Positions 29,986-38,630 of a stretch of DNA of 64,000 nucleotides are shown here, piece after piece; the stretch's first letter is position 1, and each line of letters opens with the position of its first letter. The position numbers and the translations under genes were made by a program. Origin of the DNA: Mycolicibacterium pyrenivorans (GTDB taxonomy: Bacteria; Actinomycetota; Actinomycetes; Mycobacteriales; Mycobacteriaceae). The stretch covers positions 42,045 through 106,044 of the forward strand of contig NZ_JACKSH010000026.1 in NCBI RefSeq assembly GCF_025821625.1, written 5' to 3'. The notes beneath the pieces are model-generated. The model searched no databases and had not been told where the DNA came from. It saw only the letters and a list, made by a program, of their open reading frames with translations.

Positions 29986-31149
29986 ATGACCCTGTTCGAG
30001 ATGGACGACGACGAGCGAGTCATCGTCGAGACGGCGGCGGCGTTCGCTGCGAAACGCCTTGCACCGCAAGCCCTTGACTGGGACGCCGCCAAGCACTTCC
30101 CCGTCGACGCGCTTCGTGCGTCCGCCGAACTGGGCATCGCGGCGATCTACTGCTCGGAGGAGGTCGGCGGCAGTGGGCTGCGCCGCCTCGACGCGGTGCG
30201 GATCTTCGAGGAGCTGTCGGCGGCCGACCCGACGATCGCGTCGTTCATCTCGATTCACAACATGTGCGCCTGGATGATCGACAGCTACGGCACGCCGGAA
30301 CAACGCAAGACGTGGGTGCCGCGACTGGCAACGATGGACGCGATCGCCAGCTACTGCCTGACCGAGCCGGGGGCAGGGTCGGACGCGTCCGCGCTGCGGA
30401 CCCGCGCGGTCCGGGACGGATCGGATTTCGTGCTCGACGGCGTCAAGCAGTTCATCTCCGGCGCGGGGGTGTCCGACGTCTACGTGGTGATGGCGCGCAC
30501 CGGCGGCGAGGGTCCCCGGGGCATCTCCGCGTTCGTGGTCGAAAAGGGAACGCCCGGACTGAGTTTCGGTGCCAACGAGGCCAAGATGGGCTGGAACGCG
30601 CAGCCCACCGCCCAGGTGATCTTCGACAAGGTGCGGGTGCCCGCCGATGCGATGCTCGGCGGCCCCGAGGGCGAGGGCACCGGGTTCGGCATCGCGATGA
30701 ACGGACTCAATGGCGGCCGCATCAACATCGCCGCGTGCTCGCTGGGCGGCGCGCGGACCGCCTACGAGAAGGCCGCGGCGTACGTCCGTGACCGGGAGGC
30801 ATTCGGTGGCTCTCTCCTCGACGAGCCCACCGTCCGGTTCACCCTCGCCGACATGGCCACCACTTTGGAGACGTCGCGAGTCCTGTTGTGGCGGGCCGCA
30901 TCCGCGCTCGATGCCGACGACCCCGACAAGGTCAAACTGTGCGCGATGGCGAAGCGCTACGTCACCGACACCTGCTTCGACGTCGCCGACCAGGCCCTTC
31001 AGTTGCACGGCGGCTACGGCTACCTCAACGAGTACGGGCTGGAGAAGATCGTCCGGGATCTGCGGGTGCACCGAATCCTGGAGGGCACCAACGAAATCAT
31101 GCGCGTGGTGATCGGCCGCGCGATCGCGGGCCGAGCACGCGCGTCCTGA
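29986..31149 (+). CDS. Acyl-CoA dehydrogenase, probably isobutyryl-CoA dehydrogenase
   Basis: A 387-aa FAD enzyme that desaturates a short branched acyl-CoA. 'ASYCLTEPGAGSDASALRT', 'YVRDREAFGGSLLDEPTVRF', 'QLHGGYGYLNEYGLEKIVRD' and the C-terminal catalytic-region 'ILEGTNEIMRVVIGR' are present. Position between mmsA and mmsB points to the isobutyryl-CoA step of valine catabolism (FadE9-like). It starts 14 bp after mmsA. Confidence 0.9.
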   Translation: MTLFEMDDDERVIVETAAAFAAKRLAPQALDWDAAKHFPVDALRASAELGIAAIYCSEEVGGSGLRRLDAVRIFEELSAADPTIASFISIHNMCAWMIDSYGTPEQRKTWVPRLATMDAIASYCLTEPGAGSDASALRTRAVRDGSDFVLDGVKQFISGAGVSDVYVVMARTGGEGPRGISAFVVEKGTPGLSFGANEAKMGWNAQPTAQVIFDKVRVPADAMLGGPEGEGTGFGIAMNGLNGGRINIAACSLGGARTAYEKAAAYVRDREAFGGSLLDEPTVRFTLADMATTLETSRVLLWRAASALDADDPDKVKLCAMAKRYVTDTCFDVADQALQLHGGYGYLNEYGLEKIVRDLRVHRILEGTNEIMRVVIGRAIAGRARAS

Positions 31150-31161
31150 CGGGAGAATTCA

Positions 31162-32034
31162 ATGACGACTGTCGCGTTCTTGGGACTGGGCAACATGGGC
31201 GGCCCGATGGCCGCCAACCTCGTTGCCGCCGGCCACACCGTGCGGGGCTTCGACCCAGTGACCACGCTGCGGGACGCTGCCGCGGAGAAGGGTGCGGCGG
31301 TGTACAGCAGCGGCGCGGAAGCCGTCGCCGGTGCCGACGTGGTGATCACCTCGCTGCCCAACGGCGCGGTGGTCAAGGCCTGCTACGCCGAGGTCCTGCC
31401 CGCCGCCAAGAAGGGCGCCCTGCTGATCGACACGTCGACGATCTCCGTCGACGACGCCCGTGAGATCCACCAGCAGGCGGTCACGGCCGGGCTGGCCCAG
31501 ATCGACGCGCCGGTCTCGGGCGGCATCAAGGGGGCGACCGCGGGCACGCTGGCCTTCATGGTCGGCGGCGAGGACGCCGATGTCGAGCGGGCCAGGCCCG
31601 CACTGGAACCGATGGCGGGCAAGATCATTCACTGCGGAGCAACGGGCGCAGGGCAGGCCGCCAAGCTGTGCAACAACATGGTGCTGGCGGTGCAGCAGAT
31701 CGCGATCGGCGAGGCGTTCGTGCTCGCCGAAAAGCTCGGTCTGCCCGCCCAGTCACTCTTCGACGTGATCACCGGCGCCACCGGCAACTGCTGGGCGGTG
31801 CACACCAATTGCCCGGTGCCGGGGCCCGTCCCGACATCTCCGGCCAACAACGATTTCAAGCCCGGCTTCGCGACGGCGTTGATGAACAAGGACCTCGGCC
31901 TGGCGATGGCCGCGGTGACCTCGACGGGATCCTCGGCACCTCTGGGCACCCACGCCGCCGAGATCTACGCCGAGTTCAACGTCGACAACGCCGGCAAGGA
32001 CTTCAGCGCGGTCATCGAGATGCTGCGCGACTGA
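31162..32034 (+). CDS. mmsB: 3-hydroxyisobutyrate dehydrogenase
   Basis: MmsB oxidises 3-hydroxyisobutyrate to methylmalonate semialdehyde with NAD. The 290-aa beta-hydroxyacid dehydrogenase has 'FLGLGNMGGPMAANLVAAGH' (nucleotide binding), 'DAPVSGGIKGATAGTLAFMV' (substrate binding) and catalytic Lys in 'GQAAKLCNNM'. It lies 12 bp after the acyl-CoA dehydrogenase, with GGGAGAA before the ATG. Confidence 0.94.
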   Translation: MTTVAFLGLGNMGGPMAANLVAAGHTVRGFDPVTTLRDAAAEKGAAVYSSGAEAVAGADVVITSLPNGAVVKACYAEVLPAAKKGALLIDTSTISVDDAREIHQQAVTAGLAQIDAPVSGGIKGATAGTLAFMVGGEDADVERARPALEPMAGKIIHCGATGAGQAAKLCNNMVLAVQQIAIGEAFVLAEKLGLPAQSLFDVITGATGNCWAVHTNCPVPGPVPTSPANNDFKPGFATALMNKDLGLAMAAVTSTGSSAPLGTHAAEIYAEFNVDNAGKDFSAVIEMLRD

Positions 32035-32040
32035 CTCCTG

Positions 32041-32628
32041 TCACTCGGGGTCGTCGCCGGAAATTCCCTCGGAGATCGGCCCGAGCAGCAGTTGGCGGAT
32101 CACGGGCCGGGCGAAACGGATCAATTCGTCATGGCCGAGGTTCGCGACCGCGGGAATGGCGAGCACGTAGCGCGTCGTGGCCAAACCGATCACGAACGCA
32201 CCCATCAAGCCGGCGCGCTGCGCCGGATGGTCGCGCGTGACGGTGGCAAGAACCGGCGCCACCTGGGTGGCGAACACCTGCCGCATCGTCTTCGCGGCCG
32301 ACTCGCTGGTCATCGCGGCCCGCAGCAGGGCGAGGAACGTGGTGTCGTGTTCCCACACGGCGAAGAAGCGGGACAGCAAGACATCGGCGACGTCGTCGGC
32401 GGCGACCGCGCTCAGGTCGGGGAAATCGATCGTGAACTCTGCGGCCTCGGCGAACAGGTCCTGCTTGCTTCCGAAGTACCGGATGATCAGTGCCGGATCC
32501 ACGCCGACGTCGGCGGCCACGGCGCGCAGCGTGGTGCGTTGATAACCGTCGGATCCGAAACGCCGCCGAGCCGCCACGAGGATGTCGGCGCGCGTCTGCG
32601 GTGCGTTGCGCGCACGGCCCGAACTCAT
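32041..32628 (-). CDS. TetR-family transcriptional regulator
   Basis: A 195-aa repressor-type protein. The N-terminal helix-turn-helix is 'RADILVAARRRFGSDGYQRT' followed by 'TLRAVAADVGVDPALIIRYF'; the C-terminal domain has a TetR_C-like helical pattern ('LLRAAMTSESAAKTMRQVF'). It is convergent with mmsB, 6 bp apart, and follows the HAD gene by 33 bp on the same strand. It may regulate the valine catabolic operon or the HAD gene, but no operator was identified. Confidence 0.85.
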   Translation of the reverse strand: MSSGRARNAPQTRADILVAARRRFGSDGYQRTTLRAVAADVGVDPALIIRYFGSKQDLFAEAAEFTIDFPDLSAVAADDVADVLLSRFFAVWEHDTTFLALLRAAMTSESAAKTMRQVFATQVAPVLATVTRDHPAQRAGLMGAFVIGLATTRYVLAIPAVANLGHDELIRFARPVIRQLLLGPISEGISGDDPE

Positions 32629-32661
32629 CCGGTGAGAATAGGCGGTGCCGGTTCCGGCGTA

Positions 32662-33423
32662 CTACGCAGCGGACGGCCTGCTGGTCACCAGCCACTTGTC
32701 GTGCACGCGCTGGCAGTCCGCCACCCGAAGGGGCGTATCGACGGTGTCGTCGCCGTCGATCAGCACCGTCGCCAGACCGGCGGCGGCAGCCTTGCGTTGA
32801 TTCGCCTGCGACCCCACGAACGCGAGTGAATCCTGGGCCGGAGCCCCGAGATCGGCCAGGGCGGCCCGGTAGAGGTTCGCCCCGGGCGCATCGTCGGCAG
32901 TGACGATCGTGCTCACGATTCCCTCACCGACCAACTGGCGCACCAGCGGTTCGACCCAGGAGTGCCTGCCGCTGCTCACCACCCCGATCGCGATCCCTGC
33001 GCCGAAAGCCTCGGTGATGAGGTCGACCAGGCCCGTCCGCGGTGCGATGTCGGCGTCGAGGATCGTCTCGTCGATGATCATCTCCTTGGCCGCACAGACC
33101 TCGTCGACCAGCAATTCGGCGAGCACGTCGCATTCCGAGCTCACGCCACGCTTCCGCAGCTCTGCGGCGACGCGCCGGCGTTCGTCACACAGCGCCTGCA
33201 ATTGCCGGTAACGCGCGGCCGTCCACTCGATGTCCAATCCGAGTTGCTTGAAGGCCGCGTTGAAGGCGGGACGGTGGCCCGCCGACTCGATGTCCGCGAG
33301 GGCGTCGAGGTCGAAGACCACCGCGCCCAGTGCCTTCAAGGGCTGCGCTTCCACGTCGCTGGACGCAGGCCAGTCCCACCAGAATCGACCGGCTCGCCAT
33401 GTTCTCTGCTGTGTCGGCTGCAC
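32662..33423 (-). CDS. HAD-superfamily hydrolase (beta-phosphoglucomutase/CbbY-like)
   Basis: A probable phosphatase or phosphomutase of 253 aa if the GTG at 33423 is used. Motif I is 'VVFDLDALAD' (D-x-D), motif II is Ser in 'GVVSSGRHSW', and motif III/IV is near 'LAFVGSQANQRKAAAAG'. Motif IV is unusual: the expected acidic pair (DS or ED) is replaced by 'GSQAN', which could weaken Mg binding. The first ~28 residues are not family-like, so translation may start later, near 33339. The substrate is unknown. Confidence 0.75.
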   Translation of the reverse strand: MQPTQQRTWRAGRFWWDWPASSDVEAQPLKALGAVVFDLDALADIESAGHRPAFNAAFKQLGLDIEWTAARYRQLQALCDERRRVAAELRKRGVSSECDVLAELLVDEVCAAKEMIIDETILDADIAPRTGLVDLITEAFGAGIAIGVVSSGRHSWVEPLVRQLVGEGIVSTIVTADDAPGANLYRAALADLGAPAQDSLAFVGSQANQRKAAAAGLATVLIDGDDTVDTPLRVADCQRVHDKWLVTSRPSAA

Positions 33424-33458
33424 AGATGAATGGTGGCGCAGGTCACACCGGCCGCACC

Positions 33459-33474
33459 TCCCCCATTAGGGGGA
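33459..33474. promoter_or_regulatory. Perfect inverted repeat between the HAD and response-regulator genes
   Basis: TCCCCC-ATTA-GGGGGA is a 16-bp palindrome 54 bp upstream of the response-regulator start. C-rich/G-rich dyads of this shape are typical of NarL/LuxR-type regulators, so it may be an autoregulatory operator; this is inference. The rest of the 104-bp gap has an AAGGTGGGG ribosome site. Confidence 0.4.
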
Positions 33475-33527
33475 TTCATCGCGCCATCTTGCGCGGGCGG
33501 GGCGACTACCGGCCCTAAGGTGGGGAA

Positions 33528-34229
33528 ATGGTCGGCGGGCAGCGGAGCGACCCGGGGATCCAGACCGGCGACGCAGCGGGGCCGGTGCGAATCGTCCTGG
33601 TCGACGACCACGAGATGGTCATCGAGGGACTCAAGGCGATGCTGGCCGCATTCGCCAACCGGGTCACCGTGGTCGGCCAGGCCGTCGGCGCCGATCATGT
33701 CCTCGGCGTCGTCGGCGATCTCGACCCGGACATCGTGCTGTGCGATGTCCGGATGCAGGGTTCCAGCGGCCTGGACGTGTGCCAGCAGCTGCGGGCGCGC
33801 GACCCCGACCGCAAGGTCGTGATGCTGTCGGTCTACGACGACGAGCAGTACCTCTTCCAGGCGTTCCGGGTCGGGGCCGCCGGCTATCTGCTCAAGAGCA
33901 TCAGCAGCGAGGAGTTGGTGCGTCAACTCGAACTCGTGCGCCGCGGCGAGACCGCGATCGATCCCGGCATGGCGGCCCGGGCGGTGGACACGGCGGCGCG
34001 CCTGCAGCGCGACGAGTTCTGGCCCGGCGCCCGCCAGGGCCTCACGCAGCGGGAGAGCGAGATCCTGTCGTTCGTCGTCAACGGCCTGTCCAACCGCGCG
34101 ATCGCGACCAAGCTGGTGATCGGCGACGAGACCGTCAAGACGCACCTGAGCTCGATATACCGCAAGCTCGGGGTCAGCGACCGCACCGGCGCGGTCGCGA
34201 TGGCGTTACGCGAAGGCATCTACAAATGA
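33528..34229 (+). CDS. NarL/LuxR-family response regulator
   Basis: A 233-aa regulator: receiver domain (residues ~20-140; acidic pocket 'VDDHE', phospho-acceptor D73 in 'VLCDVRMQGSSGLDV', Lys in 'AGYLLKSI') and C-terminal LuxR helix-turn-helix ('LTQRESEILSFVVNGLSNRA', 'DETVKTHLSSIYRKLGV'). Its stop overlaps the start of the kinase gene by 4 bp. Adjacency to the nitric oxide reductase suggests that it controls NO defence. Confidence 0.9.
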   Translation: MVGGQRSDPGIQTGDAAGPVRIVLVDDHEMVIEGLKAMLAAFANRVTVVGQAVGADHVLGVVGDLDPDIVLCDVRMQGSSGLDVCQQLRARDPDRKVVMLSVYDDEQYLFQAFRVGAAGYLLKSISSEELVRQLELVRRGETAIDPGMAARAVDTAARLQRDEFWPGARQGLTQRESEILSFVVNGLSNRAIATKLVIGDETVKTHLSSIYRKLGVSDRTGAVAMALREGIYK

Positions 34230-35449
34230 GCCCCTCGTCGCGGCCGTTGCTGGCCGCCGACCGTGAGCTCGCACTGCTGCGGGAGCTGATCCAGGCGGCG
34301 TCCAGCGGCCCCGGCGTCGAACCCCTGGCCGCGGCGGCCGCGCGGATGATCACCGCCGCCACCGACAGCGACGTGTGCTTCGTCCACGTGCTCGACGACA
34401 CCGAACGGTCGCTGACGCTTGCCGGCGCGACACCACCGTTCGACGCCGAGGTCGGCAAGATCAGGCTGCCGCTGGGGCAGGGAATCTCGGGCTGGGTGGC
34501 GAGCAACCGGGAACCGGTGGTGATCAGCCACGACAAGGAGTCCGACCCCCGGTACCTGCCGTTCCAGTCGCTGCGCGGGCGGGACTTCACGTCGATGGTG
34601 TCGGTGCCGATGGAGACGGACCCCGGCGGCCTTGTCGGGGTGCTCAACGTGCACACCGTCGCCCGGCGTGACTTCGGCGACCAAGACGTCGAGCTGCTGC
34701 TGGTCATCGGCAGGCTGATCGCGGGCGCCATGCACCAGGCGCGCCTGCACCGCCAGCTGGTGGCCCGCGAACGCGCACACGAGAACTTCGTCGAGCAGGT
34801 CATCGAGGCCCAGGAACTGGAGCGCAGGCGGCTGGCCGGAGACATCCACGACGGCATCTCGCAGCGGCTGGTCACGCTGTCCTACCGCCTCGACGCGGCC
34901 GCGCAGGCCGTCGACGACCGGGTCGCGCTGACCGAGCAACTCGACCGTGCGCGGGAGCTGGCCCAGCTGACGTTGCAGGAGGCCCGTGCCGCCATCAGTG
35001 GTCTGCGGCCACCCGTGCTCGACGATCTCGGGTTGTCCGGCGGTCTCGCGAGCCTGGCGCGGTCGATCCCCCAGGTCCACATCGATTTGAAAATCGACAC
35101 CGACCTGGCCGACACGCGGCTGCCCGACCACATCGAGCTCGCGTTGTACCGCATCGCGCAGGAGTGCCTGCAGAACGTCGTCAAACATGCCAAGGCGACG
35201 CGCGCGAAGCTGACGTTCGCGATGGAACGGGGTGACCACGGCGAGGTCGCCAGGCTCGAGATCGTCGACGACGGAATCGGTTTCGATACGTTGGAGCATC
35301 CACTGGGCAGCGACGAGATGGGCGGCTACGGCCTGTTGTCGATGGCCGAGCGCGCCGAGATCGTCGGCGGCAGGCTCAACATCCGGTCGCGACCGGGCAC
35401 CGGCACCGCGGTGACCGCGACCATCCCGGTGCCGTCGGCCACCCGCTGA
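34226..35449 (+). CDS. GAF-domain sensor histidine kinase (HisKA_3 type)
   Basis: A soluble 407-aa kinase. One GAF domain (residues ~28-172; 'LPLGQGISGWVASNREPVVI') precedes a HisKA_3 domain with phospho-acceptor H208 ('RRRLAGDIHDGISQRLVTLS'), and the HATPase domain has 'QECLQNVVKHAKATRAKLT' and 'DDGIGFD'. It resembles DosS/DosT with a single GAF, but I cannot tell whether that GAF binds haem. No transmembrane helices, so it senses a cytosolic or diffusible signal such as NO, O2 or redox state. Confidence 0.88.
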   Translation: MSPSSRPLLAADRELALLRELIQAASSGPGVEPLAAAAARMITAATDSDVCFVHVLDDTERSLTLAGATPPFDAEVGKIRLPLGQGISGWVASNREPVVISHDKESDPRYLPFQSLRGRDFTSMVSVPMETDPGGLVGVLNVHTVARRDFGDQDVELLLVIGRLIAGAMHQARLHRQLVARERAHENFVEQVIEAQELERRRLAGDIHDGISQRLVTLSYRLDAAAQAVDDRVALTEQLDRARELAQLTLQEARAAISGLRPPVLDDLGLSGGLASLARSIPQVHIDLKIDTDLADTRLPDHIELALYRIAQECLQNVVKHAKATRAKLTFAMERGDHGEVARLEIVDDGIGFDTLEHPLGSDEMGGYGLLSMAERAEIVGGRLNIRSRPGTGTAVTATIPVPSATR

Positions 35450-35473
35450 TCCCGGCGCCGCCACTCCTGCGAC

Positions 35474-35547
35474 TCGAAACGGCGACAATGCGCACCCGCA
35501 GGCCCGAGTTTCGATACGTTGACAGGCGAACGCTGCAGTTGTGAATT
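35474..35547 (+). promoter_or_regulatory. Inverted repeat and candidate promoter upstream of the NO reductase
   Basis: TCGAAAC (35474-35480) and GTTTCGA (35508-35514) are exact inverted copies 34 bp apart, about three helical turns. Five bases further lies TTGACA (35519-35524), a 17-base spacer and TGAATT (35542-35547), a perfect -35 with a poor -10. That layout suits an activator-dependent promoter. GGGGGG at ribosome-site distance precedes the ATG. Confidence 0.45.
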
Positions 35548-35568
35548 CCAGTCACCGGGGGGCGTGGC

Positions 35569-37977
35569 ATGACCGAGCAGTCTTTCATCCCGAACACCAG
35601 CAAGGCCGAACTCGCGATCTCCAAGGGCTGGGTCCAGGGTGTGGCCCTGGTCATGGTCTTCGGCTTCACGATCATGGGGATTCTCGCCTATCGCACGTAT
35701 TCCGACTCGATGCCGCTGCCGCAGCAGGTGGTCGGCCCCGACGGCCAGGCCCTCTACACCGAGCAGCAGGTCACGTCGGGCCAGCAGATCTTCCTGCGTC
35801 GAGGGCTGCAGCAATACGGCTCGGTGATGGGTCACGGCGGCTATCTGGGGCCGGATTACACGGCGGAGTATCTGCGGCTGTCCGCCGACCACGTCGGCGA
35901 GGAGTTGCGCAGTTCGGGCGCGATGGATCCGACCGCAGCCGTCGTGGCGATGATGCGGACCAACCGCTACGACGAGGGAAGCGGCACACTGCAGTTCACC
36001 GCCGAGCAGGTGAGCGCCTTCGAAGACATCCGCGCCTACTACGCCGACTTCTTCGGCACCAAGACGACGGAGTACGGGCTCCTGCCCGAGCTCATCACCG
36101 ACCCGCAGGACATCCACGACCTCACGGCCTTCTTCAGCTGGACCGCGTGGGCCAGCGCCGCGGAGCGCGAGGGTCGTGAGTACTCGTACACCAACAACTG
36201 GCCGCCTGAGCAGCGCGTGGCCAACGGGCCCACGGCCGACATCCTCGTCTGGTCGGCGATGTCGCTCATCGCCCTGCTCGCCGGGCTCGGGGCGCTGTTC
36301 GCTCTCTATGGCCGGTGGAGCCGCAAGATCGGCTGGCACGCCGCCGAGACTCCAACGCTGGCTTTCCGGCAACCGGGCGAGGTCGCGATCACGCCGTCGC
36401 AGCGGGCCACCGGCTGGTTCTTCCTCGTCGTCGCCGTGCTCTTCCTCGGCCAGGCGGTGTTGGGCGGCGCCATCGAGCACTACCGCGCCGAGCTGAGCAA
36501 TTTCTTCGGATTCGATCTGGCGCAGATCCTGCCGTTCAACCTGGCCCGCACCTGGCATGTGCAGTTGTCGCTGTTGTGGACTGCGGCATCGTTTCTCGCC
36601 GCGGGCATCTTCCTCGCCCCGATCATCTCCGGCCGCGAACCCAGGCGGCAGTCGTGGCTGACGTTCGGCCTGCTCGGTGCGCTGGCCGTGGTCGTCGTCG
36701 GCACGCTGGTCGGAACGGCGCTGAGCACCTTCGGCGTGGAGTGGGCCGAGGGGTCGATCTTCTTCGACCAGCAGTGGGAGTACCTCGACCTGCCGAGGTT
36801 CTGGCAGATCCTGCTCGTCGTCGGACTGTTCCTCTGGATGGCGATCATCTACCGCTCGATCAGGTCGCGCCTGAAGACCGAGAGCAAGCTCAACATGCCC
36901 TGGCTGTTCTTCTACGCCGGCCTGGCCATCCCCGCGTTCTACGCGGTCGGCATGCTCGCGGGCACCGAGACACATCTGACCGTCGCCGAGTTCTGGCGGT
37001 TCTGGGTGGTGCATCTGTGGGTCGAGGACTTCCTCGAACTGTTCACCACGGTCATGGTCGCCTACATCTTCGTGATGCTGGGCGTGGTGCGCCGCAAGAT
37101 CGCCATCCAGCTCATCTTCCTGGACGTCATCCTCTACTCGGTCGGTGGCGTGCTCGGCACGATGCACCACCTGTACTTCTCCGGTACGCCGGTGGAGCAC
37201 ATGGCTCTCGGTGCGTTCTTCTCCGCGCTGGAAGTGATCCCGCTGACCTTCCTCACCGTGGAGGCATGGACCTTCCTGCAACTCGGCTCCAGGCAACAGT
37301 CGCGCAGCAGCGCACCGTTCCCGCACCGGTGGGCGGTCATGTTCCTGGTCGCCGTGGGCTTCTGGAACTTCGTCGGGGCGGGGATCTTCGGCTTCTTGAT
37401 CAACCTGCCGATCGTGTCCTACTACCAGATCGGCACGGCGCTGACCGCCAACCACGCGCACGGTGCGATGATGGGCGTGTACGGGATGCTCGCTGTCGGG
37501 CTGGCGCTCTTCGCGCTTCGCTACCTCATTCCGCCGCAGCGCTGGCCGGAGAAGTTGGCGAAGCTGTCCTTCTGGTCGCTCAACATCGGTCTGGCCTGGA
37601 TGGTCTTCGCCACCCTGTTGCCGCTCGGCGTTCTGCAGCTGTGGCACTCGGTCAACGACGGGTACTACGAGGCGCGGACGCTGGGCTACATCGCCCAACC
37701 GGGCAATGTGGTGCTCGAATGGTTGCGGATGCCAGGCGATTTCGTGTTCATCATCGGCGGCGTCCTGCCGTTCGTGTGGATCGCGTGGCTGGGGGTGCGC
37801 TACGCGATCAAGGCGACCACGCACACGCTGCCCGCCGAGACCCTCTTCGTCGAGGAGCACGCGGAAGCGGAGGAAGACCGCACGGGGTTGGCCGCGTCCG
37901 ACAGCGGCACGCCGTCGCGCTACGCCTCCGATCGCCGCCCGATGCCGAATGATGCTGCGCCGGGGGACAGTTCATGA
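35569..37977 (+). CDS. norB: Quinol-dependent nitric oxide reductase (qNOR), single-subunit
   Basis: This 802-aa membrane enzyme reduces NO to N2O using quinol. An N-terminal hydrophilic, NorC-like extension after the first helix (residues ~40-230) is followed by ~13 helices. Likely haem and non-haem iron ligands are visible in 'ARTWHVQLSLLW', 'VVHLWVEDFLELF', 'GTMHHLYFSGTP' and 'ANHAHGAMMGVYG'. Glu residues in 'VEDFLELF' fit the qNOR catalytic pocket. The last ~50 residues are hydrophilic and end with a 'YASDRRP' motif. It overlaps the next gene by 4 bp. Confidence 0.93.
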   Translation: MTEQSFIPNTSKAELAISKGWVQGVALVMVFGFTIMGILAYRTYSDSMPLPQQVVGPDGQALYTEQQVTSGQQIFLRRGLQQYGSVMGHGGYLGPDYTAEYLRLSADHVGEELRSSGAMDPTAAVVAMMRTNRYDEGSGTLQFTAEQVSAFEDIRAYYADFFGTKTTEYGLLPELITDPQDIHDLTAFFSWTAWASAAEREGREYSYTNNWPPEQRVANGPTADILVWSAMSLIALLAGLGALFALYGRWSRKIGWHAAETPTLAFRQPGEVAITPSQRATGWFFLVVAVLFLGQAVLGGAIEHYRAELSNFFGFDLAQILPFNLARTWHVQLSLLWTAASFLAAGIFLAPIISGREPRRQSWLTFGLLGALAVVVVGTLVGTALSTFGVEWAEGSIFFDQQWEYLDLPRFWQILLVVGLFLWMAIIYRSIRSRLKTESKLNMPWLFFYAGLAIPAFYAVGMLAGTETHLTVAEFWRFWVVHLWVEDFLELFTTVMVAYIFVMLGVVRRKIAIQLIFLDVILYSVGGVLGTMHHLYFSGTPVEHMALGAFFSALEVIPLTFLTVEAWTFLQLGSRQQSRSSAPFPHRWAVMFLVAVGFWNFVGAGIFGFLINLPIVSYYQIGTALTANHAHGAMMGVYGMLAVGLALFALRYLIPPQRWPEKLAKLSFWSLNIGLAWMVFATLLPLGVLQLWHSVNDGYYEARTLGYIAQPGNVVLEWLRMPGDFVFIIGGVLPFVWIAWLGVRYAIKATTHTLPAETLFVEEHAEAEEDRTGLAASDSGTPSRYASDRRPMPNDAAPGDSS

Positions 37978-38630
37978 TCTCCGGGGTGGCCATCGGCTCG
38001 TGGCTGGCGATCGGGTATGCCGCACTTCTGGTACTCATCGCCTACGGCATCGACACGTTCGCCCGGCGCTCGGCGGCGAAGGTGGAGCAACACCGGTCGG
38101 GTCCGTTCGTCTACCACGAGGACCACGACGCGTGGCAATGCCCGCAGGATCAGTGGTTGTGGCCGACGTCGTTCGATCCCGACAACCGGGTGATGCGCTA
38201 CCGCGGCAGCCCCGCGGTCTGCAATGCCTGCCCGGTGAAGCACACCTGCACCACGTCGCACGACGGCCGTGAGGTCAGCAAGTCGATCGACAGTTGGCCG
38301 GCGTCGGAGGCGGCGCGCTTCCACCGCGGGATCGCGTGCGCGGTCACCGTCATCGCGGTGCTGTGGCCGCTGGCCATGGCACTCGGCGCCGAAGCCGTAC
38401 CGGAGGCACTGCTGTTGGTGGGGTGCGCGTTGGCGGTCGGCCTGGTGTCGTTGCCGCTGTGGTCTCATCTGCGCCGCACCCCCGCGGTGCCCGTCGGTGT
38501 GGTGTTCCACTCGCTCGACCAGAACCTCGAAGAGCGAAAGCGACTGGCCGAGGCTCAGATTCGGCGTCGCAGCTCCTACGCCTCCGACCGTCGACCCGAG
38601 ACCGCGGACCGGAAGGGCAAAACGCTGTGA
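37974..38630 (+). CDS. Membrane protein with a four-Cys motif, linked to nitric oxide reductase
   Basis: I do not recognise this 218-aa family. It has an N-terminal helix (~residues 5-25), a hydrophilic loop with Cys in 'AWQCPQDQWLWP' and 'VCNACPVKHTCTTS', two more helices (~120-162), and a basic C-terminal tail with 'YASDRRP'. The C...CxxC-x4-C arrangement could bind zinc or an Fe-S cluster; by its position it might be an electron-transfer or assembly partner of the NO reductase. It overlaps both neighbours by 4 bp, so co-translation is likely. Confidence 0.75.
   Translation: MISGVAIGSWLAIGYAALLVLIAYGIDTFARRSAAKVEQHRSGPFVYHEDHDAWQCPQDQWLWPTSFDPDNRVMRYRGSPAVCNACPVKHTCTTSHDGREVSKSIDSWPASEAARFHRGIACAVTVIAVLWPLAMALGAEAVPEALLLVGCALAVGLVSLPLWSHLRRTPAVPVGVVFHSLDQNLEERKRLAEAQIRRRSSYASDRRPETADRKGKTL

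Noticed and set aside
33502..33515. Third DosR-like site, GCGACTACCGGCCC, before the NarL-type regulator
   Set aside because: It matches only 10 of 14 positions and sits 12 bases before the start codon, too close for an activator site.
35326..37860. Very long open frame (844 codons) antisense to norB
   Set aside because: It is Arg/Asp/Gln-rich low-complexity sequence caused by high GC at codon third positions, lies exactly opposite a well-supported gene and shows no domain.
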